Source of the DNA: Lachnospiraceae bacterium UBA4317
GTDB taxonomy: Bacteria > Bacillota_A > Clostridia > Lachnospirales > Lachnospiraceae
NCBI GenBank assembly: GCA_002394525.1
Contig: DGUF01000282.1
Location: 1 to 5,216 of the forward strand
Reading direction: 5' to 3'
DNA length: 5,216 nt
Below the pieces are notes generated by a model. It had not been told where the DNA came from. It ran no database searches and saw nothing but the letters and a program-made list of their open reading frames with translations. Positions 1 through 4,696 of this stretch are shown here, in pieces. The position numbers and the translations under genes are program-made. The stretch's first letter is position 1, and each line of letters begins with the position of its first letter.

Positions 1-140
1 TCGATCTGACGTTCAACTCGGGCTTTGCGCAAAAAGCGTGCACAAAAAACGTCGAGTTTCAGGTGGGCCTGAACTGTGACGATCTGACCCGAGACAGGGA
101 CGCGGGAAACCGGACGCGGTGGACCGGGACGGTAAACTGA
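1..140 (+). other. possible C-terminal tail of an upstream gene, or non-coding leader
   Basis: One frame (from base 3) stays open from the window edge to a TGA at 138-140 and would give a 45-residue tail, beginning DLTFNSGFAQKAC. I recognise no family, and the last 15 residues, rich in Arg, Thr and Gly, run into the GC-rich repeat field, which argues against real coding. The stretch also has palindromic content: TTTGCGCAAA at 24-33, GTGCAC at 38-43, and a hairpin at 55-75 (AGT-T-TCAGG / CCTGAACT with one bulged T and a TGGG loop). Read on the minus strand, that hairpin is followed after five bases by six Ts (44-50 region), so it could equally be a minus-strand terminator or a dispersed intergenic repeat. 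Coding status is undecided. Confidence 0.2.
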
Positions 141-205
141 GAACGGTGGGCCGGGAACGGCGAACCGGGGGACAGACCGCCCCGGCTCACTTATCCCGGC
201 TCACC
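115..205. repeat. GC-rich degenerate direct and inverted repeat field
   Basis: The motif GGTGGaCCGGGA at 118-129 recurs 27 bp later as GGTGGgCCGGGA at 145-156, and the following bases (GGGACGGTAAAC, GGGAACGGCGAAC) also match loosely, giving a degenerate 27-bp tandem pair. The complementary motif CCCGGCTCAC occurs twice, at 181-190 and 195-204, with a 14-bp period. TCCCGGCTCACC (194-205) is the reverse complement of 145-156 apart from one G-T pair, so RNA from here could fold into several alternative stems. The second inverted copy leads into GCGG and a run of five Ts (210-214), so the block may contain the terminator of an upstream gene. No ORF with a ribosome binding site is present. Confidence 0.5.
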
Positions 206-209
206 GCGG

Positions 210-223
210 TTTTTCCGGAAAAA
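210..223. promoter_or_regulatory. 14-bp perfect palindrome before the pyrophosphatase-type gene
   Basis: TTTTTCCGGAAAAA is perfectly self-complementary. It ends 31 nt before the ATG at 255 and 14 nt before the AGAGAGGA ribosome binding site (238-245). The position fits an operator for the downstream operon. Alternatively its T-run may be the tail of a terminator formed by the GC-rich repeats just upstream. I could not find a convincing -35/-10 pair near it, so the operon promoter is not located. Confidence 0.3.
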
Positions 224-254
224 TGGAAATGATGCTTAGAGAGGAAACTGCAAA

Positions 255-1901
255 ATGGCACAGGACAACAAAGTATATGTGACCGGGCACCAGAAGCCCG
301 ATACAGACTGCATAGCTGCCGCGATCGGTTATGCCTTTTACAAGCGGGCCCAGGGCGTGGACGCGGTCCCCTGCAGGCTGGGCCGGGTCAATCTTGAATC
401 GGATTACCTCCTGAAAAGATTTCACTTCAACAAGCCCCTGCTGCTGGAAACTGCCAGGGTCCGGATGGATGAGATCGACCTGGACGAGCCGGTCTCCATC
501 ACACCGGATACCATGATCCTGGAGGCGGTCCGCAGGATGGAGAGCACCGGCCGGGAATCCTTCGCGGTGACAGACGGGGACGGCGTTCTCGTGGGCTGGG
601 TCTCCAAGACGGATATAGCCAGGCTGGCCCTGGGAGATACGGACGCGACCATGGAGATGCTGCGCGAGACCTCGGCCGAGTATTTTGCCAGGGCGGTCTG
701 CGGAGAGGTGGTCTACGATGATCCGCAGAAGAATGTGACCGGCGTGGTCGGGATCCTGACCCGCAACAATGAGGAGAAGCTCATCGACTGTGATGCCAGG
801 GGCCGGATCGTGATCACCGGAAACGAAAGACATGCCATGCTGGAGCTGATCCGGCAGGGGGCCGGCATGCTGGTCCTGCTCAAGGGGGCTGTCGTCGACG
901 ACGAGCTGCTGGATCTGGCCAGGGAGTATCACTGCCCTATCATCCTGTCCGGCTGCGGGGCCATGAACACCAGCCGCTATCTCTATCTCGCCTCCCCTGT
1001 CCGGCTGATGATGAGAGAAAAGGTCGCCTCCTTCAACGCCAGGGAGCTGGCGGATGACGTGAATAAAAAGATGGCGGGGACCCGCTTCCGGTCCTATCCT
1101 GTCGTCGACAGGGACAACCGGCTGATCGGCTATGTCTCCCGCTACCAGATCATGAATTATCACAACAAAAAGATGATCCTGATCGACCACAATGAGTTCC
1201 AGCACTCGGTCGACGGGATCGGAAACGCCCCGGTCCTCGAGGTCATCGACCACCACAGGGTGGCCGATTTCTCCACCCCCAGGCCTGTGGATTTCCGCAA
1301 TGAGATCGTGGGCGCGACCTCCACGATCATCGCGACCATTTTCCGGGAAAACATGATCCCCTTCTCCAGGGACCTGGCGGGGCTCCTGCTCGGGGGCATC
1401 CTGTCCGCGACCGTGAACCTGCAGGCGCCGACCACCACAGCAAAGGACATCGAGACGGCCAACATCCTGGCCGCGATGGCAGACCTGCGCCTGGAGGAGT
1501 TCGCCCGCGACATGTTCTCTCTGGATACGGAGGTCCGGGACAAGATGGTCGATGAGATGATCAGCCACGACATGATCCTCCGCGATATCGCCGGTGTCCG
1601 TGTCGTCTTTGGCCGGGTCAATGTCTCGGAGATCCAGAACTACCGCCAGGATACCCTGGATATACAGTCGAGGCTGGACAGCTACTGCAGGAGCAGGGGC
1701 CTTGACCTCTGCATCCTGGCCTTTGTCTCGGCCCTGGAAAACGGCTGTATCCTCTACTGTGCGGGACCCATGGCTGACTGGGTGCTGGAGGCCTATCCCA
1801 ACAGGCCCGGTGAGTCCAACAGCTTCCAGGAGGGGATCCTGTCCAGGAGCTCGCAGATCATCCCCAGGATGACCGAGGTGATCGAGAAGTACAGGCTCTG
1901 A
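255..1901 (+). CDS. ppaC: CBS-DRTGG-CBS family II (Mn-dependent) inorganic pyrophosphatase homologue, possibly catalytically impaired
   Basis: Family members hydrolyse pyrophosphate to two phosphates in the cytoplasm; the CBS-containing type is controlled by adenine nucleotides. At 548 aa the length fits that subclass. Domain order: DHH part with GHQKPDTDC (H12, D16, D18 as metal ligands), CBS1 about 72-127, DRTGG-like about 140-245, CBS2 about 252-309, return to the DHH domain with LIDHNE (D311) and VIDHHR (D332-H333-H334), then DHHA2 from about 410 to the end. Several expected catalytic residues are absent by eye: the usual S-D-T is S384-A385-T386, the C-terminal S-R-K is S530-R531-S532, and no lysine is seen around 439-443 (DMILR), where the family has one. 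The ATG has AGAGAGGA 9 nt upstream. It is the first gene of an operon with the HAD gene 26 nt downstream. Family assignment is secure; enzymatic activity is doubtful. The symbol is that of the short B. subtilis enzyme and is used loosely. Confidence 0.93.
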   Translation: MAQDNKVYVTGHQKPDTDCIAAAIGYAFYKRAQGVDAVPCRLGRVNLESDYLLKRFHFNKPLLLETARVRMDEIDLDEPVSITPDTMILEAVRRMESTGRESFAVTDGDGVLVGWVSKTDIARLALGDTDATMEMLRETSAEYFARAVCGEVVYDDPQKNVTGVVGILTRNNEEKLIDCDARGRIVITGNERHAMLELIRQGAGMLVLLKGAVVDDELLDLAREYHCPIILSGCGAMNTSRYLYLASPVRLMMREKVASFNARELADDVNKKMAGTRFRSYPVVDRDNRLIGYVSRYQIMNYHNKKMILIDHNEFQHSVDGIGNAPVLEVIDHHRVADFSTPRPVDFRNEIVGATSTIIATIFRENMIPFSRDLAGLLLGGILSATVNLQAPTTTAKDIETANILAAMADLRLEEFARDMFSLDTEVRDKMVDEMISHDMILRDIAGVRVVFGRVNVSEIQNYRQDTLDIQSRLDSYCRSRGLDLCILAFVSALENGCILYCAGPMADWVLEAYPNRPGESNSFQEGILSRSSQIIPRMTEVIEKYRL

Positions 1902-1927
1902 GCAGCATAGACTACAGGAGATGGAAA

Positions 1928-2560
1928 TTGATAAAAAAGAAATACTGTATCATGGATATGGACGGGACCCTGGTCGACTCCATGCCCTATTGGAGCCGCC
2001 TGAGCCCCGACTATCTGCGTGAAAAGGGCTTTGATGGGGACTATAGCAGCCTCATGGAGCAGATCAAGACCATGACCATGCCCGAGGCCTGTATATTTCT
2101 GAAGGAAAAATTCGACCTCCCCGAGGATCCGGACCAGATCGGCCGGCAGCTGGGAGAGGTCATGAGAAGACATTATGAACTGGATATCCCTCTGAAGGAG
2201 GGGGTGCGCGAGGCCCTGACCGCCCTTCGGGAGGAGGGCGCGAAGCTCTGCATCGTCACAGCGACGGCGCCGCCCCTTGTCACGCTCTGCCTGGAGCGGC
2301 TGGGCGTCTGGGATCTGTTTTCCTTCACCCTCAGCTGTGAGGAGGTCGGACACGGAAAGGACCGGCCCGACGCCTTTCTGGAGGCGGCGCGCAGGCTGGG
2401 AGCCCGCCCGGAGGAGACCGCCGTCTATGAGGATGCCCTCATTGCGCTCAGGACTGCCGCGGAAGCAGGCTTCTACACCGTCGCCGTATACGATGAGGCC
2501 TCGGAAGAGTGGGAGGAGTGTGTCCGGATCGCCGATGAGGCCTTGACAAGCTGGTCCTGA
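1928..2560 (+). CDS. HAD-superfamily hydrolase (phosphoglycolate phosphatase / beta-phosphoglucomutase-like)
   Basis: A 210-aa cytoplasmic HAD-fold protein, probably a small-molecule phosphatase or phosphomutase; substrate not predictable. All four HAD motifs are visible: motif I DMDGTLVDS with nucleophile D10 and acid/base D12; motif II ending at T111 (CIVTAT); motif III K144 (GHGKDRPDAF); motif IV E168-D169 (AVYEDAL). Residues about 15-90 form the helical C1-type cap. The start is TTG at 1928, chosen because AGGAG lies at 1916-1920 with a 7-nt spacer and because the only nearby ATG in frame (1952, Met9) would remove most of the first beta strand. It follows the pyrophosphatase-type gene by 26 nt with no terminator between them, so the two are probably co-transcribed. 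Motif IV has YEDA where VFEDS is more usual, a mild variation. Length and motifs are normal, so it is likely an active enzyme. Confidence 0.9.
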   Translation: MIKKKYCIMDMDGTLVDSMPYWSRLSPDYLREKGFDGDYSSLMEQIKTMTMPEACIFLKEKFDLPEDPDQIGRQLGEVMRRHYELDIPLKEGVREALTALREEGAKLCIVTATAPPLVTLCLERLGVWDLFSFTLSCEEVGHGKDRPDAFLEAARRLGARPEETAVYEDALIALRTAAEAGFYTVAVYDEASEEWEECVRIADEALTSWS

Positions 2561-2614
2561 CCGGCGGAATTTGGCGGAATATTATGGCGAAAGCCGTCTT
2601 ATGTCAGCCGGTCA
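2558..2614. terminator. inverted repeat spanning the convergent 3' ends (candidate bidirectional terminator)
   Basis: TGACCGGC (2558-2565, including the HAD gene's TGA) is the exact reverse complement of GCCGGTCA (2607-2614, the last codons of the metallopeptidase gene on the other strand). Between them lies a small stem ATGGC/GCCGT closed by a GAAA tetraloop (2584-2597) and a direct repeat GGCGGAAT (2563-2570 and 2573-2580). There is no U-run on either strand, so it is not a standard intrinsic terminator. It may be a folded 3' end that blocks read-through or protects the transcript. Confidence 0.35.
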
Positions 2615-3227
2615 TCCGGCGCATGAGGCGGCTTCCTTCTGTTTTGAGCCACTGAACATGCTCTTTGTAATCCGGGATGACTCTGGCCACCTCCGCCCAG
2701 AAGGCGGCTGAGTGGTTCATCTGCTTTCTGTGACAGAGCTCGTGGACGACGACATAGTCCAGGACCTCGGGAGGGGCCAGCATGAGGAGGCAGTTGAAAT
2801 TCAGATTGCCCTTTCCGGAACAGCTCCCCCACCGCGTTTTCTGGTTGCGGATCGTGATCCTTCCGTAAGTCACTCCCACCAGGGGGGCGAAGTGGGCCGC
2901 TCTGGCGGGGATCACCCGGAGGGCTCTGTCTGCCAGATCCCTGATCTCCTCCATGGTCAGAGGGGGATCGGCGGCCAGGGCGTTACTGGCCTGCTCCTCC
3001 CGGACCTTCTGCAGGTGCTTTTCCAGCCATGCGCGGTTTTTCTGTACAAAGGCTGTGATATCCCGCAGGGAGGCTCTGTAGGGGGCCCGGACCAGGACCC
3101 GGCCGTCATTTTTCACCTGCAGGGACAGGGTGCGCCTGGAGCTGCGGATGATCTGAATGGAAGAGAGGTCCGGCTGCCGGGCGCCGCCCTCCGGAACCGC
3201 GGGGCGGGAGAGTTCGTCATGATTCAT
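2604..3227 (-). CDS. YgjP/DUF45-type zinc metallopeptidase (M48-like)
   Basis: A 207-aa cytoplasmic protein of the YgjP-like (DUF45, Pfam PF01863) family. The family-typical N-terminal half is present: RSSRRTLSLQV (28-38), VLVRAP (44-49), and the FVQKNRAWLEKHL helix (60-72). It is followed by RWGSC (132-136) and the zinc site HELCH (H162, E163, H166) with third ligand H172 in MNHS; the C-terminal helix contains FWAEV. No signal peptide or membrane segment is seen. The frame is open up to an ATG at 3317, but those 30 extra residues would be encoded by the hairpin terminator of the next gene. I therefore choose the ATG at 3227, with a modest AAGG about 10 nt upstream. Physiological substrates of the family are poorly known; E. 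coli YgjP has been reported to have nucleotide pyrophosphatase activity (from memory). The gene converges on the HAD gene with a 43-nt gap and appears monocistronic. Confidence 0.9.
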   Translation of the reverse strand: MNHDELSRPAVPEGGARQPDLSSIQIIRSSRRTLSLQVKNDGRVLVRAPYRASLRDITAFVQKNRAWLEKHLQKVREEQASNALAADPPLTMEEIRDLADRALRVIPARAAHFAPLVGVTYGRITIRNQKTRWGSCSGKGNLNFNCLLMLAPPEVLDYVVVHELCHRKQMNHSAAFWAEVARVIPDYKEHVQWLKTEGSRLMRRMTG

Positions 3228-3280
3228 AGGGAAATACCTTGCTTTGCACATGCAATCCAGGTGCTGAACAGATACAATGA

Positions 3281-3327
3281 TAAAAGGAAAGGCGGCGGGA
3301 TGCGCGACACTGCGCATCCTGCCGCCT
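3281..3327 (-). terminator. strong hairpin terminator after the secreted-protein gene
   Basis: Bases 3290-3305 and 3312-3327 form a 16-bp stem with one G-T pair and a 6-nt loop (GACACT). On the minus strand the stem is followed by TTTCCTTTTATC (3278-3289), a U-rich tail, so it ends transcription of the gene at 3361-4083 about 34 nt after its stop codon. On the plus strand the stem is followed by GCTTTTG, so weak termination in both directions is possible, although no plus-strand gene needs it here. It also isolates the metallopeptidase gene downstream on the same strand. Confidence 0.85.
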
Positions 3328-3360
3328 GCTTTTGTTCAGGCCTTTTTATCTTACGATCCC

Positions 3361-4083
3361 TTACTTGTAGGTGTAGGTCGTGTAGAGATAGAAGGTTCCG
3401 GAATAATATCCGTTGGCCGGCTCGGGAACCGTGCAGAAGACTCCGTTGCGTTTTCTCCTGGTCACGATACGAATGTAGTAATTCGTGTATTTCTTGAGGC
3501 TGTGTCCTTTATACTTCTTGATCGTGGCGGAGGTAGAGGTCGCCTTGGTGGAAGTGGACTGATTCCAGCGCCAGGTCCCGTAAGGGTTGGTGGCCATGAA
3601 GACGTTGTAGCCGTTGCAGCCGTAGATGATGTTCCACTTGACCTTTACATTGGAGCTGCCGGACAGGCTGCCGCTGACAGTGCGGGGCCAGGGAGTGATG
3701 AACACCAGGTTGGACCAGGGGCTGTAGCCGGAGACCTTGCTGCCGTCATCGGAGAGCTTCAGGGCTCTGACCTGGGCCTGATATACGTGGTTATAGGCCA
3801 GTCCGTTGATGTCGAGCACATTATAATAATAGTACTGATAGGTGTGTTTGTAGTGAGAGCCGTCCGTGTAGGTCCATTTGATCTCATACCCGTCCGCGTT
3901 GCTGACGCTGTTCCAGGCGATCCGACAGGAAGTGAACTTCTTGTTGTTCCATCTCACAAAACGGCAGTTGCCGGGCTTTGCCATAGCTGCTTCCGCTTCG
4001 GTGGCAGTGAATGTGCCGACAGTGCCGACCAGCATAACAGCGATGAGAAGACCTGCGGCAAAGCGCTTAATAGAATTGAGCAT
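3361..4083 (-). CDS. small secreted tyrosine-rich protein with two fibronectin-III-like repeats
   Basis: A 240-aa exported protein of unknown function. Residues 1-32 are a clear Sec signal peptide: K6-R7, a hydrophobic core (about 8-23), and an AEA site giving probable cleavage after A32. The mature part holds two beta-sandwich-like repeats, about 50-130 and 145-238, each with a W-N core (W57, W150), a G-Y-x-[IV] turn (G65-Y66, G158-Y159) and a later Y-x-x-x-[VI]-R strand (Y101 to R106, Y202 to R205), which is the fibronectin-III-like pattern of many Clostridia surface proteins. About 10% of residues are tyrosine, including YYYY at 84-87 and the end YLYTTYTYK. Four cysteines (40, 53, 156, 217) could form disulfides. 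There is no LPXTG motif, transmembrane anchor or catalytic motif, so it is probably released or held by binding. The ATG follows AAGGAGGGA with an 8-nt spacer from AGGAGG (4092-4097). It is monocistronic, with its own promoter and terminator. The fold call is by pattern and moderately sure. Confidence 0.85.
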   Translation of the reverse strand: MLNSIKRFAAGLLIAVMLVGTVGTFTATEAEAAMAKPGNCRFVRWNNKKFTSCRIAWNSVSNADGYEIKWTYTDGSHYKHTYQYYYYNVLDINGLAYNHVYQAQVRALKLSDDGSKVSGYSPWSNLVFITPWPRTVSGSLSGSSNVKVKWNIIYGCNGYNVFMATNPYGTWRWNQSTSTKATSTSATIKKYKGHSLKKYTNYYIRIVTRRKRNGVFCTVPEPANGYYSGTFYLYTTYTYK

Positions 4084-4124
4084 TGTTTGTCCCTCCTTGG
4101 CAGGTGATTGATGGTTTGTTACCT

Positions 4125-4153
4125 ATTATAGACCCTGATTTTGAAAAACTCAA
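4125..4153 (-). promoter_or_regulatory. sigma-A promoter of the secreted-protein gene
   Basis: On the minus strand TTGAGT (4148-4153) is followed by a 17-nt spacer and a perfect TATAAT (4125-4130). Transcription would start near 4118 and leave a leader of about 35 nt containing the strong AAGGAGGGA ribosome binding site. The match to the consensus is very good, suggesting substantial housekeeping expression. Confidence 0.85.
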
Positions 4154-4178
4154 CAGCAGGATAGACGGTCTTCCTCCC

Positions 4179-4227
4179 TTTTTTGCGTTTTTTTTCACTG
4201 GACAGGTCCTGAAAGCTGTGATATGAT
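4179..4227 (+). promoter_or_regulatory. tRNA-Arg promoter with upstream T-tracts
   Basis: TGGACA (4199-4204, one mismatch to TTGACA), a 17-nt spacer and TATGAT (4222-4227, one mismatch to TATAAT) form a good sigma-A promoter for the tRNA. Runs of six Ts (4179-4184) and eight Ts (4188-4195), centred 10 bp apart and abutting the -35 box, occupy the place of an UP element, as is common for stable-RNA promoters. Transcription would start near 4234, giving a leader of about 48 nt before the mature tRNA. Confidence 0.75.
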
Positions 4228-4238
4228 TACGTTTGTTT

Positions 4239-4259
4239 GGAAACACGCACCTGTGTTCC
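4239..4259 (+). other. small hairpin in the tRNA 5' leader
   Basis: GGAA-A-CAC (4239-4246) can pair with GTG-TTCC (4253-4259), giving 7 bp with one bulged A and a 6-nt loop, between the predicted start site and the tRNA. It may only be a precursor stem trimmed by RNase P processing. No T-box features (no specifier stem-loop or T-box sequence) are present. Confidence 0.3.
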
Positions 4260-4281
4260 GGCACAATAATTACAGAGTTAT

Positions 4282-4353
4282 GCACTCGTAGTCTAATGGA
4301 TAGAACGGAGGCCTCCGACGCCTTTAATGCAGGTTCGATTCCTGTCGAGTGCA
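4282..4353 (+). tRNA. tRNA-Arg, anticodon CCG
   Basis: A 72-nt cloverleaf reading the CGG codon. The acceptor stem is GCACTCG/CGAGTGC (7 bp, extendable by T4281-A4353). The D arm is GTCT/GAAC with loop AATGGATA; the anticodon stem GAGGC/GCCTT has loop CTCCGAC, with anticodon CCG at 4315-4317. The variable loop is TAAT (4 nt) and the T arm is GCAGG-TTCGATT-CCTGT, with discriminator A73. The 3' CCA is not encoded (next bases CGA), so it must be added by a nucleotidyltransferase. The D stem has an apparent C12-A23 mismatch. A single-tRNA transcription unit: own promoter upstream and an intrinsic terminator 9 nt downstream. Confidence 0.96.
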
Positions 4354-4362
4354 CGAAAGAGC

Positions 4363-4401
4363 AGAGCGGACCGGGAGATGACGGATCCGCTCTCTTTTTT
4401 T
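4363..4401 (+). terminator. intrinsic terminator of the tRNA-Arg gene
   Basis: AGAGCGGA (4363-4370) pairs exactly with TCCGCTCT (4386-4393), with a further CC/GG pairing possible past a bulge. It is followed by a C and seven Ts (4395-4401), a textbook rho-independent terminator. Confidence 0.93.
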
Positions 4402-4563
4402 GCTGTTTTTGATATTGTGTCAGATTATTATCAATTTTGCCTTTTTTGCCTTTCTTTTGGTGCTTTTTTACAGGCACCGGAGGGCGGGATCCCCACCCCC
4501 GCACGTCCAGATGAAAAACAGCTGTGAAAATGCTTTATGTTTTGCGATTTCTCACAATAACAC
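4402..4563. other. non-coding spacer between tRNA-Arg and gap
   Basis: AT- and pyrimidine-rich DNA with T-runs (for example TTGCC followed by six Ts at about 4437-4446), then a short GC-rich island at about 4464-4505 containing a weak GGTGC/GCACC stem. An 18-codon ORF (4511-4567) has no ribosome binding site. I see no gene, riboswitch or mobile element here. Confidence 0.6.
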
Positions 4564-4593
4564 TTGAATTTTACTATGCACATACTGTAAAAT
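4564..4593 (+). promoter_or_regulatory. probable promoter of gap
   Basis: TTGAAT (4564-4569), an 18-nt spacer and TAAAAT (4588-4593) form a plausible sigma-A promoter. The start site would be near 4600 and the untranslated leader about 97 nt. A later AT-rich stretch (TATAGT at 4665, TTATAG at 4673) lies too close to the ribosome binding site and lacks a -35 box. Confidence 0.55.
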
Positions 4594-4597
4594 GAAG

Positions 4598-4615
4598 TCT
4601 GACAAAAATCTGACA
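4598..4615 (+). repeat. operator-like direct repeat at the gap start site
   Basis: TCTGACA occurs at 4598-4604 and 4609-4615, an exact 7-bp direct repeat with an 11-bp period, about one DNA helical turn. It sits at the predicted transcription start. One inverted copy, TGTCAGA, lies at 4418-4424. It does not resemble the CggR operator of Bacillus gapA as I remember it. A regulatory role is inference. Confidence 0.35.
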
Positions 4616-4696
4616 GCACGGACCGGACTGATCCTGCCCTGTCCGCGGTGTTCGGATTGTTGCATATAGTCTTTATAGATTTTAGGAGGAACGAAA

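Noticed and set aside
201..1568. A 455-codon open frame on the minus strand
   Set aside because: It lies wholly opposite the well-supported pyrophosphatase-type gene; its Asp/His/Gly/Pro-rich translation matches no family I know and reflects the GC-rich codon pattern of the real gene.
2712..3497. A 261-codon plus-strand open frame across the metallopeptidase gene
   Set aside because: It is antisense to a gene with clear RWGSC and HELCH motifs and also crosses the hairpin terminator; no ribosome binding site or recognisable domain.
3277..4107. A 276-codon plus-strand open frame opposite the secreted-protein gene
   Set aside because: The minus-strand gene has a promoter, ribosome binding site, signal peptide and terminator; this frame begins in the terminator stem and is a shadow.
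4234..4281. T-box or other riboswitch before the tRNA
   Set aside because: The leader is only about 48 nt and holds just one small bulged hairpin; no conserved riboswitch core is present.
4282..4353. tRNA gene as an integration site for a mobile element
   Set aside because: No integrase gene and no duplicate of the tRNA 3' end is seen in the window; both flanks look like ordinary core genes.
4067..4504. A 145-codon minus-strand open frame with a TGIEPAL-type stretch
   Set aside because: It runs antisense through the tRNA and its terminator; that peptide is the usual artefact of translating a tRNA backwards.
4327..4527. A 66-codon plus-strand open frame starting MQVRFLSSA
   Set aside because: It starts inside the tRNA and reads its T arm and terminator; a known type of spurious ORF with no ribosome binding site.
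4511..4567. An 18-codon ORF upstream of gap, possible leader peptide
   Set aside because: No ribosome binding site, no codon bias of a leader peptide, and it overlaps the probable promoter.
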